A stretch of DNA of 64,000 bases. It comes from Candidatus Obscuribacterales bacterium. Its GTDB lineage: Bacteria; Cyanobacteriota; Vampirovibrionia; Obscuribacterales; Obscuribacteraceae. The position numbers and the translations under genes are program-made. The DNA is taken from assembly GCA_019750335.1 (NCBI GenBank), contig JAIEOQ010000008.1, positions 741,193 through 805,192 of the forward strand, written 5' to 3'. Shown piece by piece: positions 36,377 to 45,110 of this stretch. A model generated the notes under the pieces. That model was not told the DNA's origin. It ran no database searches and saw nothing but the letters and a program-made list of their open reading frames with translations. Numbering within the stretch: position 1 is the stretch's first letter; each line of letters starts with the position of its first letter.

Positions 36377-37450
36377 ATGTTCAAGCAACGAATCATTATC
36401 GTTGTCTCTTTCATTGCTGTTGCCTTGCTGGTGCTTTGGTTCAACAAGACCGAAAAGGCCGAACAGGCACCGGCACAGCAAACAACGGCACAAGCGTTAC
36501 GTGTTGAAGTTGAGTTACGTCCTGAGCATACAGGCGAAAAATCGCGCACTCACAAATATACTACCGAGGGCGTCGAGGTAGAAACCGAAATTGCCTATCA
36601 TTCCGGCGTCAAACGAACCAGATGTTTGAATGAGCTGGGCAAGCTCAAAGAAGAGAAGCTCACTTATCCCGACAGTGACCAACTTTCGGAGCATGTGAAG
36701 CTGCAAGCTGGCGGCAAGATTATCGAGTGGAAAGAGACCTACAGCAAAAGAGGCACTCGCATATCGAGCAATAAGCGGCAGGCAGACGGCACTTACAGAT
36801 TCGAATACTTTCAAATGAACGGACGTCTCGCTTTTGTGCAGCAAAGCAAGCTTGTTTTGTACAAAGACGGCCGCAGCACTTTGGAAATTCGCACCGATTC
36901 CCAAAGTGGTATTTCTTGGCCCACAACGCAATATACTTGGGACAACAAAGGCGCCTTCAGCGAAAGCATTTTTTTTGCCAGCGGGCAGCTGAAACAGCTG
37001 AACGTGCATGACACCAAGAACAATGCAGCGGTTTGTACAGCTTACAGAGAAGACGGCACCATGAGCTGCCGGCAATATTTCAAACAGACTCATTATTACA
37101 ATGCTTACAGTGAGTACTGTTCTGTTCCTTTGTGGCAAGCACTGGTAAAATCGGAAATTTTTTCGGACGACGGAAAAAAAGTCGTTCGTATCGATACTTT
37201 CAGCTGGCCACAAGAGATCCGCTTGTTCGAAACTGATGGCACAACCCGCGTGCTCAGCTTTAAGAATGGATTCGAACTGGGCAGCGAAAAAGTTTACGAC
37301 AAAAACGGAAAGCTTATCAGTGAAAAGAAAAACACCGACTTTGATCTAAGCAAGTTGCAACGAAAGTCACCGGGGACGCTGCCCATACAGCGAACCCCCG
37401 ACACATTTGATCGGCTGTTGTCCGAATATATCTACAAGGAAAAGCCATGA
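36377..37450 (+). CDS. Exported/anchored GE-SR-HK repeat family protein, operon member 1
   Basis: A 357-residue protein with an N-terminal membrane segment (IIIVVSFIAVALLVLWF) and no lipobox, so a signal anchor. It has the family's N-terminal block: VELRPEHTGEKSRTHKY and VEVETEIAYHSG. Then come Y/F-x-x-DGK units, including VYDKNGKLISEK near the end. It is paralogous to the lipoprotein at 13341, with the same length of 357. The 3' end overlaps the next gene by ATGA, so translation is coupled. Confidence 0.68.
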   Translation: MFKQRIIIVVSFIAVALLVLWFNKTEKAEQAPAQQTTAQALRVEVELRPEHTGEKSRTHKYTTEGVEVETEIAYHSGVKRTRCLNELGKLKEEKLTYPDSDQLSEHVKLQAGGKIIEWKETYSKRGTRISSNKRQADGTYRFEYFQMNGRLAFVQQSKLVLYKDGRSTLEIRTDSQSGISWPTTQYTWDNKGAFSESIFFASGQLKQLNVHDTKNNAAVCTAYREDGTMSCRQYFKQTHYYNAYSEYCSVPLWQALVKSEIFSDDGKKVVRIDTFSWPQEIRLFETDGTTRVLSFKNGFELGSEKVYDKNGKLISEKKNTDFDLSKLQRKSPGTLPIQRTPDTFDRLLSEYIYKEKP

Positions 37451-38499
37451 AATCCTTCATCTTAGTCGGCGCGGCAGCTCTTTTCTGCCTCGGCTGCGCT
37501 CCGGCTGCGGAAAAAACGCAACCGCTGTCGACAGCACAGTCCTTGCGCCTTGAGATTGAGTTGCGCCATGAGAGTACCGGCGAAAAGTCGCGTACCCATA
37601 AGTTCAATGCCGACGACGTGGAAGTGGAAACCGAGATTGTCTACAACATCGGCAGCAAAAAAACTCTTTATTGGGATGAGTTGGGCAAGCTCAAAGAGAT
37701 CAAGCTCACCCATATCAACTCGGACCAACTCTCCGAACATATCAAACTGCAGCCGGGCAGTCAGATGATTGTCTGGAAAGAGCAGTATGCGATTAATGGC
37801 AAGGTTAATCTGCATCTGGAACAAGTATCGCCGGGCAAGTACAAGTATGCGCGTTATCTCGATGATGGCACGCCGATTGTGGTGCAAAACACCAAGCTCA
37901 ACCTGAACAAAGACGGCAGCGGCGAACTGGAGATTCAAACCGACTACACGCACCAGCGCACACCTTTGCCTTTAACCCGCTATGCCTGGGACGGCAAGGG
38001 TAAAATGAGCGAAAAAATGTTTTACGACTCAGGGAACCAGCTCAAGCAGCTATGCGAGTCCGATACTCAAAACCAAGCTTTGGTTTGTACCGTCTACCGT
38101 CGAGACGGAACCATTGAGTATCGCCAGTATTTCAACGTTTCTTTCCAACAGTATTACTCGCGCTATTACTTGCCGCGCACCTGCACCAAGTCCGAAATTT
38201 TTTCGGACGACGGTAAGCGTGTAATTCGTACTTTCATTTTTGACCGCTGGTTGAAAGAAGTGCGTTTAGCCAACGATGACGGTAGCACTCATGTGCTCAG
38301 CTTCGACAATTACGGCCGCGATTTGGTTGGCGAAAAGATTTACGACAAGGACGGGAAGCTGGTCAGCGAGAAAGCCAGCACAGATCTTGATTTAGACGAT
38401 CTGTTGGCCAATCGCTTTGATTATCTGACCATCCAACGCCTACCCCAAGAAGTTGTCGGGGACGTGCTTTCTGACTACATTTACAAGGACAAGCCATGA
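37447..38499 (+). CDS. GE-SR-HK repeat family lipoprotein, operon member 2
   Basis: A 350-residue lipoprotein (LFCLGCAP lipobox, Cys at about 17). IELRHESTGEKSRTHKF and VEVETEIVYNIGSKK mark the family. The word SEIFSDDGK and the flanking DNA AAATTTTTTCGGACGACGG are identical to those in member 1, which points to a recent duplication or gene conversion. IYDKDGKLVSEK closes the repeat region. It overlaps both neighbours by 4 nt. Confidence 0.7.
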   Translation: MKSFILVGAAALFCLGCAPAAEKTQPLSTAQSLRLEIELRHESTGEKSRTHKFNADDVEVETEIVYNIGSKKTLYWDELGKLKEIKLTHINSDQLSEHIKLQPGSQMIVWKEQYAINGKVNLHLEQVSPGKYKYARYLDDGTPIVVQNTKLNLNKDGSGELEIQTDYTHQRTPLPLTRYAWDGKGKMSEKMFYDSGNQLKQLCESDTQNQALVCTVYRRDGTIEYRQYFNVSFQQYYSRYYLPRTCTKSEIFSDDGKRVIRTFIFDRWLKEVRLANDDGSTHVLSFDNYGRDLVGEKIYDKDGKLVSEKASTDLDLDDLLANRFDYLTIQRLPQEVVGDVLSDYIYKDKP

Positions 38500-39572
38500 G
38501 CCCCCTAGCTTCCAGAGGCATGCTGGTTTTATTAGCTTGCCTCTTTCTTGCTGCCTGCGGCTGTGCTGAAACAAGTGAAAAGCAGGAAGCAGCTTTAGCA
38601 AAGCCGCCCGCTCTGCGCATCAAAGTCGAGCCGCGCCAGGAAGGTTCGGGAGAAAAGACGCGCATTCACAAGTTCAACGTTGATGACTTTGAAGTGGAAA
38701 CTGAGATTGTTTATGAAGCGGATACCGGTTGGGGCAGCAAAATCCAGTATTGGGATGAGAATACAGGCCGCCTGAAAGAGCAAAAAATCATTCTCAAAGA
38801 CAGCTCTACGGTCCTCACTCATTACAAACTAGCCAGTGACGGCAAATCTATCGTCTGGCAAGAAGATTACAACCATCTGACCGGTAAGCTTTATCACAGG
38901 ATGGAGCGGTTATCTGACGGTCGATTCTGCTCACGCTTTTATGAAGATGGGGCTGTGAGCATTGAAATTTTTGAGCGTGTAACTTGGAATAAGAACGGCA
39001 GCGGCAACCATGAACACGTGAACAAAGAGCACCTGAATCGTGAATCTTGGACTGCTGAAGGCGCGATCAGCGAAGAGCAATTCAAAAATGGCAAACTGGT
39101 CAGCCAATCGGAGTTCAAGAACGGTTCCCTAACCTCTACTCATTACCGCGAAGACGGAACCGTTCACTACAAGCAATATTTCCGCTTTCCTGAACTGAGA
39201 CCGGACGCCGCCGAACATTACAGGCGCTTTTATCCTCAGCATTCGCCGATCTTTACGGAAAAGGTAGAAGTATTCTCAGCCGACGGCAAAAAACCGCTGA
39301 AGACTCTGCTTTATTCTTTTTTCAACGGTCCTTATGAACTGCAAGTGCCGAATGACGATGGTTCGTACAAAATCTACGACCTGAAGAAGCTTCTTGGTTC
39401 AGGACCAATCTTCGTCAAAACGTTCGATAAGAACAAAAAGTTGCTCAAGGACGATGTCACCTCTACAAGCAAAGTGCTGCCACTTTTGAGGGATATATCC
39501 AGCGAAAAGCAAAGCGTCCTCAGCCCCTTTTATTTGGATAACCTGAAAAGGCGTTTCCAGCTTGAGGAATAG
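38496..39572 (+). CDS. GE-SR-HK repeat family lipoprotein, operon member 3
   Basis: A 358-residue lipoprotein with an AACG-type lipobox (LFLAACGCAE, Cys ~22). VEPRQEGSGEKTRIHKF and FEVETEIVYEAD are the family block. The repeat part has diverged most and shows short units clearly: WTAEGAISEEQFKNGKLV, SQSEFKNGSLTS, THYREDGTVHYKQYF. That order is the textbook MORN_2/YwqK pattern, so the whole family probably belongs to that superfamily. It ends the operon. Confidence 0.7.
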   Translation: MSPLASRGMLVLLACLFLAACGCAETSEKQEAALAKPPALRIKVEPRQEGSGEKTRIHKFNVDDFEVETEIVYEADTGWGSKIQYWDENTGRLKEQKIILKDSSTVLTHYKLASDGKSIVWQEDYNHLTGKLYHRMERLSDGRFCSRFYEDGAVSIEIFERVTWNKNGSGNHEHVNKEHLNRESWTAEGAISEEQFKNGKLVSQSEFKNGSLTSTHYREDGTVHYKQYFRFPELRPDAAEHYRRFYPQHSPIFTEKVEVFSADGKKPLKTLLYSFFNGPYELQVPNDDGSYKIYDLKKLLGSGPIFVKTFDKNKKLLKDDVTSTSKVLPLLRDISSEKQSVLSPFYLDNLKRRFQLEE

Positions 39573-39598
39573 CGGATAGCTGAAACTCAGCACTAACT

Positions 39599-39632
39599 GA
39601 AGAAAGCGGGCAGTTTCCTGCTCGCTTTCTTC
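39599..39632. terminator. Hairpin between convergent genes
   Basis: GAAGAAAGCGGGCAG (39599-39613) and CTGCTCGCTTTCTTC (39618-39632), one mismatched pair, loop TTTC. It lies between the stops of two converging genes and may serve both; U-tracts are poor on both sides. Confidence 0.6.
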
Positions 39633-39687
39633 AAACCAGATCTCTACTATATGCCAACGTTAACCAGAGAGACCAGCCAAATTGTGA

Positions 39688-40347
39688 TCAGCGCGGACGA
39701 TTATTCCAGGCTTCTTTGATCTGACGAATCGCTTCGTCATGAGTGATTTCACCGGTACGAATAGTTAACTGCGCTGTCAAAGCAGTAACTACAACATTTC
39801 TCGGTAAAAGACGGGAACCAACAATAGTGCGGCCCAACGGTACTTGTCTTTCACCAGCTATTCTCAACAGCTCAAGAATACTTTCGATTTTTAAAATACC
39901 GGCTTCAACCAGGAGTTCACCCAACTTATCAGTTTCACCGGGTTTCGGTACAAAACCTAGTTGTGTTAAAGCTTCTTCCAGGAAGATTCCTTCCAGAGTA
40001 CGGCTAGCATGATCACGCACATAGGGATTGTCGTCATCTTCAGCCATTCTTTGCAGCAGATCGGACGGGAAACTGTACAAACCGCTTACAGCAAAGCGTA
40101 CTTGTACGTCAGGATCTTTAATCAATTGCTCTTGAATAACACGTGGTGTACGTGGGTTCTCAGCAATAGCTATACGAACCTCAGGATGCTCATCCTGGGA
40201 CAACTGGAACAGTACATCTTCGGGTGTGCCCGGATTTTCAGCGAGCCTCCTTCTGACGTTGCCACAGCGCTCATCAAGGAGATCGCGTAGCTCATCTACC
40301 GCAGTCTCAGGATTACCCGCCTTAATGTAATTTTCGTGCACCACCAT
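39688..40347 (-). CDS. LRV/HEAT-like repeat protein with MshEN-like C-terminus
   Basis: A 219-residue soluble protein. Residues ~20-120 are leucine-rich-variant-type repeats: LAENPGTPEDVLFQLSQDEHPEVR, IAENPRTPRVIQEQLIKDPDVQVR (each split across two helices) and a third, weaker copy. Residues ~130-219 resemble the N-terminal domain of PilB/MshE-like proteins (KLGELLVEAGIL, PLGRTIVGSRLLPRN), a fold that can bind c-di-GMP. Likely a regulatory or scaffold protein. The ATG at 40347 follows AGGAGAGAAAG; the frame also opens upstream at a TTG. Confidence 0.65.
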   Translation of the reverse strand: MVVHENYIKAGNPETAVDELRDLLDERCGNVRRRLAENPGTPEDVLFQLSQDEHPEVRIAIAENPRTPRVIQEQLIKDPDVQVRFAVSGLYSFPSDLLQRMAEDDDNPYVRDHASRTLEGIFLEEALTQLGFVPKPGETDKLGELLVEAGILKIESILELLRIAGERQVPLGRTIVGSRLLPRNVVVTALTAQLTIRTGEITHDEAIRQIKEAWNNRPR

Positions 40348-40389
40348 CTTTCTCTCCTGCAAAAGAGCCTCGAATTGATATATACCCTC

Positions 40390-40428
40390 CTGTTGACAAT
40401 TTTCATCGTCAACAGAATAAAATTGTCA
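40390..40428 (-). promoter_or_regulatory. Overlapping dyads upstream of the LRV gene
   Basis: CTGTTGAC (40390-40397) pairs with GTCAACAG (40408-40415), and TGACAATTTT (40395-40404) pairs with AAAATTGTCA (40419-40428). The two stems share bases, so they cannot form together. They lie ~45-80 nt upstream of the ATG on the minus strand, with a TATATA downstream of them. Either an operator with nested half-sites or a switchable RNA leader. Confidence 0.4.
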
Positions 40429-40534
40429 GAAGAGAAAAATGCAGCGCCTGTAAGGCTTTCAGCCCTCACAGCCATAGCTTCTTGACGAAATGAACAGAAA
40501 CTAATCTACTAGAACACCTGATCTGTAGGTAAAA

Positions 40535-41188
40535 CTAAGCGCCTAGACGTTTAAGCAGTTTGTCTAGAGTCTCAATTTTGGCTGAAATACTGCTTGCTTC
40601 GCTAAAATCTTGTTGCTCCTTTTCTTTTTCAATTAAAGATTCCAAATAGATTTTTTTCCGGCGCAATTTGCTTGTTTTCAAAGCCTTTTCTCGAGTAACA
40701 AAAAACTTTTCGTCAAAAGCTTCCGGTCTACGTTTTGGTAAAACACGTTGATCCGAAAATCGCGGAGTGCTCAAAGCTGTACGAAAAGGGCGCAGCTCCA
40801 TCTGCCTGGCTGCGTAGCGCAAATAGCCGCTATCATCATCACTTTCGCCACCGTCTTTTTTTCGTCGACGCAAAAGCGCTTCAGCAGCAGCCACACGTGC
40901 CATTTGCGCTGCCAAACCACCTTTTTGCTCCAGCGCTTCCGGGCCGTTATCCAGCCCTTCCAAACGTCCAAGAGCCATAAATATGGACAAAAAGCCCAAA
41001 GGCATAATCGGACAAGCCATGGCAAACATGCTTGAAGAAACAAGCATGCTTTGCCGTTGCCCTTTATCGAGCAGAAACTGCTGGCGCAAAAGACGCATTT
41101 CGACTGTTTCAGTTTTACTGAAAAAACCGAGACGCGAATCCAGTTTCGCATCTAATCCGATATCCAAATAAGCATCCAATGCTTTCAT
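40535..41188 (-). CDS. Hypothetical protein, 217 aa
   Basis: I do not recognise this protein. It begins MKALDAYLDIGLDAKLDS, has a hydrophobic stretch (MFAMACPIMPLGFLSIFMAL, about residues 55-74) that could be a membrane segment, a charged Lys/Arg/Asp region, and a C-terminal coiled coil (KLRRKKIYLESLIEKEKEQQ). The opening resembles nothing I know. It lies between the LRV and site-2 protease genes on the same strand but with ~80-190-nt gaps, so an operon is uncertain. Confidence 0.55.
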   Translation of the reverse strand: MKALDAYLDIGLDAKLDSRLGFFSKTETVEMRLLRQQFLLDKGQRQSMLVSSSMFAMACPIMPLGFLSIFMALGRLEGLDNGPEALEQKGGLAAQMARVAAAEALLRRRKKDGGESDDDSGYLRYAARQMELRPFRTALSTPRFSDQRVLPKRRPEAFDEKFFVTREKALKTSKLRRKKIYLESLIEKEKEQQDFSEASSISAKIETLDKLLKRLGA

Positions 41189-41270
41189 TAAAAACCGCCA
41201 ACGCCAGAACGATACTGATTAAAGCGTAACTGGCTCCTACGAACACTGGGGAAATCACGCATATAGCAAT

Positions 41271-41999
41271 TTACTTCAATGCGGAAACTACCACTCCGGC
41301 GGACAGCCAAACAAAAGCAAGCAGCACAATGAGCATTACGTAAGACAAGGAGATCAATGTTTTTTGTCCGGCCGTGGCTTCAGTCATAACCGTGCCGTCC
41401 TGACCTTTAAAAGACTGAAAAATGCCGATTACACCTAAAAAAACCAGGAACCATGATTGAGTGATAAAACCGAACACAGCTAAGAGGCCGGCACAAGGGA
41501 CAAGCAACCAAGAAGCTACGCACTGAGCGATAAAACCTCCATCCAGTGGGCGCATGGGTACTAGCTGGATCAGATTGAGAAAAATACCGAAATAAGCCGC
41601 TGTGATTAGATACGGGATATCGGCATACAGTCCGTAGTAGAAACAGACGACCGAAGAAACTCCACCAACAAAAGGACCAGCCAGAGCCGACCAGGCATGA
41701 GTGGCACGATCCTGAGGTAAATTATTCATTGCCACATAAGCGCCGAGAAAGGGGATGAAGACTGGCGCTTGTGGATCCAAGCCCCGCCACTTCATGTAAA
41801 CAAAATGACCCATCTCATGGATATAGAGCAAAGCAATCAAAGCAACGGCATAAGGCCAGCCGTAACGCATGGCATAAAGCCCGAAACTGAGAACAAAGCT
41901 GAATAGAAAGACTTTGTATTTGAAAATAATCCAACCGGCAACACCAAACATGGCAAGCCACGAAGGCAATTTAGCAGTCGGCTGATTCTCTGTTGACAT
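41271..41999 (-). CDS. Site-2-protease-like M50 membrane metalloprotease
   Basis: A 242-residue membrane protein with ~6 hydrophobic segments. The zinc motif HEMGH lies in YIHEMGHFVYMKWRG near residues 61-65, and the second ligand Asp in PMRPLDGGFIAQC near 151. Residues NNLPQDRATHAWSALAGPFVGG match the conserved M50B substrate-binding loop. It lacks the PDZ domain of RseP, as do the SpoIVFB-like and short S2P branches. It probably cleaves a membrane-bound regulator; the substrate is unknown. Confidence 0.88.
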   Translation of the reverse strand: MSTENQPTAKLPSWLAMFGVAGWIIFKYKVFLFSFVLSFGLYAMRYGWPYAVALIALLYIHEMGHFVYMKWRGLDPQAPVFIPFLGAYVAMNNLPQDRATHAWSALAGPFVGGVSSVVCFYYGLYADIPYLITAAYFGIFLNLIQLVPMRPLDGGFIAQCVASWLLVPCAGLLAVFGFITQSWFLVFLGVIGIFQSFKGQDGTVMTEATAGQKTLISLSYVMLIVLLAFVWLSAGVVVSALK

Positions 42000-42224
42000 C
42001 GTTTGCGAAGGCTTTCTCTGGGGAGAATTGAACTATTGTCATCAATAAAATAATCTTAGCCCCTTTCCAACCAAAATAGCCCACAGGGCGCCCTTTTGCT
42101 TTATCAAGCTCAATTTTCATACTAAGACAGTTGACAAAATGTCGGTCAAACCTTTGCGGTAAGCGCGCCAAAGTGGTATCAAAGAACACGTCAAATCAAT
42201 TTGCCACCAAGTTGTCAATTACAG

Positions 42225-43061
42225 ATGTCTTCTTTCAGCAAAGCTAGCAGCCAAGAACTCCCGGAAAAGCCACGGCGCAGAATTCCGAATCCTTTCATTT
42301 TCATGGAGGATTATTTCGGCAGTGGGATCAAACTGTGTGGCTTAACTGTTACTTTGCTCTTCAAAACCTGGAGCATGATTATTCGCGGCAAAATCGATTG
42401 GCCCGAAACCTTTCGCCAATGCGAAATGATTGGTTTGAAATCTTTTCTCGTAGTCTGTATTACAGCTTTGTTCACCGGATTCGCCATGTCGTTGCAAATC
42501 TCGCGTGAGTTGGTTTTATTCGGCGCCGATACGGCAATCGGCGGCGTTGTCTCTTTAGCTCTGATTCGGGAAATCGGTCCGATTACAGCCGGTGTAACTT
42601 TAGCCGGACGAGTCGGTTCAGCTATTGCGGCCGAACTGACAACTATGATGATTACCGAACAGATAGACGCTCTGAAAGTAATGCGGATCAACCCGGTCGA
42701 ATTTTTAGTCGTACCGCGTTATTTAGCCGGAATCATGATGATGCCTGTGCTGTCTATTTACGCCATGTTCATCGGTTTGATTGCCGGAGTTTATATCGCT
42801 TACACCGCCGCAAACATACCGCCGGCAACCTTTCTTGATTCAGTAAAACAAACCATTCTTGATCGTGACTTTACTGTGCATTTTCTCAAAGCTTTCATTA
42901 ACGGCACGATCGTCACCATGTTCTCTTGTGCCATTGGTTTAAGCACCAGAGGCGGCGCTGAAGACGTCGGCATCGCCACAACCAGATCCATCGTTTGGAC
43001 AATGACGATGATTTTTGTTTTCAACTTCTTAGTCACCTCGCTGACTTACGCACCACGCTGA
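42225..43061 (+). CDS. mlaE: MlaE/YrbE-like ABC transporter permease
   Basis: A 278-residue permease with ~5-6 membrane helices and the MlaE hallmarks: SFLVVCITALFTGFAMSLQ, LIREIGPITAGVTLAGRVGSA (near residues 110-130, written across two lines of the family motif) and AELTTMMITEQIDALKVM. It forms the inner-membrane core of a lipid-transport ABC system with the next two genes. The frame opens upstream at a TTG, but I prefer the ATG at 42225; no clear Shine-Dalgarno is seen. The ATPase starts 7 nt after its stop. Confidence 0.92.
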   Translation: MSSFSKASSQELPEKPRRRIPNPFIFMEDYFGSGIKLCGLTVTLLFKTWSMIIRGKIDWPETFRQCEMIGLKSFLVVCITALFTGFAMSLQISRELVLFGADTAIGGVVSLALIREIGPITAGVTLAGRVGSAIAAELTTMMITEQIDALKVMRINPVEFLVVPRYLAGIMMMPVLSIYAMFIGLIAGVYIAYTAANIPPATFLDSVKQTILDRDFTVHFLKAFINGTIVTMFSCAIGLSTRGGAEDVGIATTRSIVWTMTMIFVFNFLVTSLTYAPR

Positions 43062-43068
43062 GGAAAGA

Positions 43069-43797
43069 ATGTCGACCCCTTTGCCAGCCAACAAACCAGC
43101 CGTTCAGGTGAAGAATCTGAAAAAAAGCTTTGGCGATCGTGAAGTCTTAAAAGGGATTAGTTTTGAAGTTTATCCCGGCGAAACTTTAGGGATCATCGGT
43201 CCTTCCGGTTGCGGTAAGTCGACTATTCTTAAATTGCTTTGCGGCTTAATTGAGCCAGACGAGGGCGAAATCATCAAGGCTTCAGAAGAGATCGGTCTTG
43301 TTTTTCAGGGCTCCGCTCTGCTCAACTCATACACTGTAAGCGAAAATTTGGCTTTGGCCTTACGCACACGCAATTTGAGCAAAGAGCAGCAAGCCGACAG
43401 AATAAAAAACACCCTTGAACTGGTCGGTCTGGGCGATCATCTGGATTATTTTCCCAGCGAGCTGTCAGGTGGGCAACAAAAGCGTACGAGCTTTGCCCGG
43501 GCTGTGGTTTATCGACCGCAAATTATCCTTTACGACGAACCAACCACCGGTCTTGATCCTGTAATGTCAACAGTGGTTGAAGATTATATGATTGAGCTGG
43601 AACGCAAATTACAGGCAGCGTCCATCGTTGTCACACACCAACACTCCACTTGGACCAGAACCGCTGATCGAGTAATCATGATGCATGCCGGTAAAATAGT
43701 CTGGCAAGGAAAACCAGAGGCGGCGTTGGTTTCCGACGATCCTTATATCCACCAATTCGCTCATGCTACAAAAGACGGACCGATGCTAAACCACTAG
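43069..43797 (+). CDS. mlaF: MlaF-like ABC ATPase
   Basis: A 242-residue ABC ATPase: Walker A GPSGCGKST near 44-52, Q-loop LVFQGSALLNS near 79, signature LSGGQQKR near 132-139, Walker B ILYDEPTTGLDP near 153-164 and the switch His in VTHQHST near 188. Between MlaE- and MlaD-like genes it powers phospholipid movement across the envelope. Gaps of 7 and 19 nt to its neighbours mark a tight operon. The presence of this system implies an outer membrane. Confidence 0.95.
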   Translation: MSTPLPANKPAVQVKNLKKSFGDREVLKGISFEVYPGETLGIIGPSGCGKSTILKLLCGLIEPDEGEIIKASEEIGLVFQGSALLNSYTVSENLALALRTRNLSKEQQADRIKNTLELVGLGDHLDYFPSELSGGQQKRTSFARAVVYRPQIILYDEPTTGLDPVMSTVVEDYMIELERKLQAASIVVTHQHSTWTRTADRVIMMHAGKIVWQGKPEAALVSDDPYIHQFAHATKDGPMLNH

Positions 43798-43816
43798 GAG
43801 ATAACAGGAAAAGTCC

Positions 43817-45079
43817 ATGTCCAACGAACGTTTCGAACTTAGAGTCGGCTTCTTCACTTTATTTGCCCTCATACTTTTATTGTATGGTTGGGGCTGGCTG
43901 AAGAGCTTTTCTCCTTTCGATCCTCCTACTGTTTTTTGGGTTCGCTTTCATGATATTGCCGGACTAAGCAATAACGCCACAGTCAATATCCAAGGTGTTC
44001 GTGTCGGTACAGTCGATCAAATTTCATTCAAACCGCCGGAAGGCTTGCAAGAAGAGCCGGAGGCTAATCCGGAAGATGCCAACCTGCCACGAGTTTATAC
44101 ACGGATTAGAATTACCGGCACAAAAATTCCTTTGTCTAAAGACATTGCTGTTACTATTCAAACCCTCGGTATGGTCGGCGCCAAATATATTGAAATCACT
44201 TTGCCCCGTGAATCGGAAAAACACAGCGACGCCCTAGTTGACCCAATGGTGGTGTTGCGGGGTAACGATCCGGTTCGTGTGGAAATGATCGTCAACAATG
44301 TCGCTAAAAAATTCAATCAAGCAGCCGATGCTGTCTCTTCCGAAGAAGCTGCTTCTGCTCTGAAAGATTTTGCTCAAGCTGCTTCCAAACTAAACAAAAC
44401 CATGGATCGCATGCCTGAAGTAACAACCAGTATCAAACGAGCTTCGGATAATTTCGGCGATAAAGTAGCCGGCAACGCCAATCGTTTCTTTGATCAAGGA
44501 ACCGACTCTTTCCGTTCGGTCGGTGACTTGGCTCAAGACTTGAATCGCACAAATCATAAGATCGATAAACTTCTCGATAATCCGGCTTTTTCCGCCGATT
44601 TGCGAGAAACAGTAAACTTAGCCCACAAAACAGCTGAATCGGTATCAGCAACAATGAAAGAGCTAAGCGAAACTGTCAAAGACAAAGAGTTACGGCAAGA
44701 TTTATTGTCCATGCTCAGTAAACTACAGGGCTCTTCCAACGATATTCGTAACTCGGTGCAAACAGTAGACAAACTGGCAGCGGATGGGCAACTAAGGGCC
44801 GACGTCAAAGATTTGATTCGTGACGCTAAAGAAGCGATGAACAAAGCTAACGAGATGTTTGATGATCCGACTTTTCGCACCGACGTTAAACAAACTTTGG
44901 CTCGCGTGAAGAATGCCGCCATCAACGTAGATACTGCCGCGATCCAGCTCAAACAAATATTGGGCAAAAGAGCGCCGCTTTTCCATATGATGTTCGGTAA
45001 ACCGGGAACGGTCTCCGAGAAGCAGCTGGAAGAGCTACAGGACGGCGCCACTGTTAACAACAACTCCGTCCCGCATTAA
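43817..45079 (+). CDS. mlaD: MlaD-like MCE-domain protein with long helical tail
   Basis: A 420-residue protein: a membrane anchor near residues 10-27 (FFTLFALILLLYGWGWL), an MCE domain (~35-145; FHDIAGLSNNATVNIQGVRVG, TIQTLGMVGAKYIEITLP) and a ~270-residue helical, apolipoprotein-like tail rich in Asp/Lys/Ala with many 'xxLxD' repeats. The tail is longer than in E. coli MlaD (183 aa) and more like Mce/PqiB-type proteins or TGD2, suggesting it spans part of the periplasm. AGGAGATAACAGGAAAAGTCC precedes the ATG in two candidate sites. Confidence 0.9.
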   Translation: MSNERFELRVGFFTLFALILLLYGWGWLKSFSPFDPPTVFWVRFHDIAGLSNNATVNIQGVRVGTVDQISFKPPEGLQEEPEANPEDANLPRVYTRIRITGTKIPLSKDIAVTIQTLGMVGAKYIEITLPRESEKHSDALVDPMVVLRGNDPVRVEMIVNNVAKKFNQAADAVSSEEAASALKDFAQAASKLNKTMDRMPEVTTSIKRASDNFGDKVAGNANRFFDQGTDSFRSVGDLAQDLNRTNHKIDKLLDNPAFSADLRETVNLAHKTAESVSATMKELSETVKDKELRQDLLSMLSKLQGSSNDIRNSVQTVDKLAADGQLRADVKDLIRDAKEAMNKANEMFDDPTFRTDVKQTLARVKNAAINVDTAAIQLKQILGKRAPLFHMMFGKPGTVSEKQLEELQDGATVNNNSVPH

Positions 45080-45110
45080 TTGAGAGCGAAGGAAACAAAG
45101 AGTCAGAACA

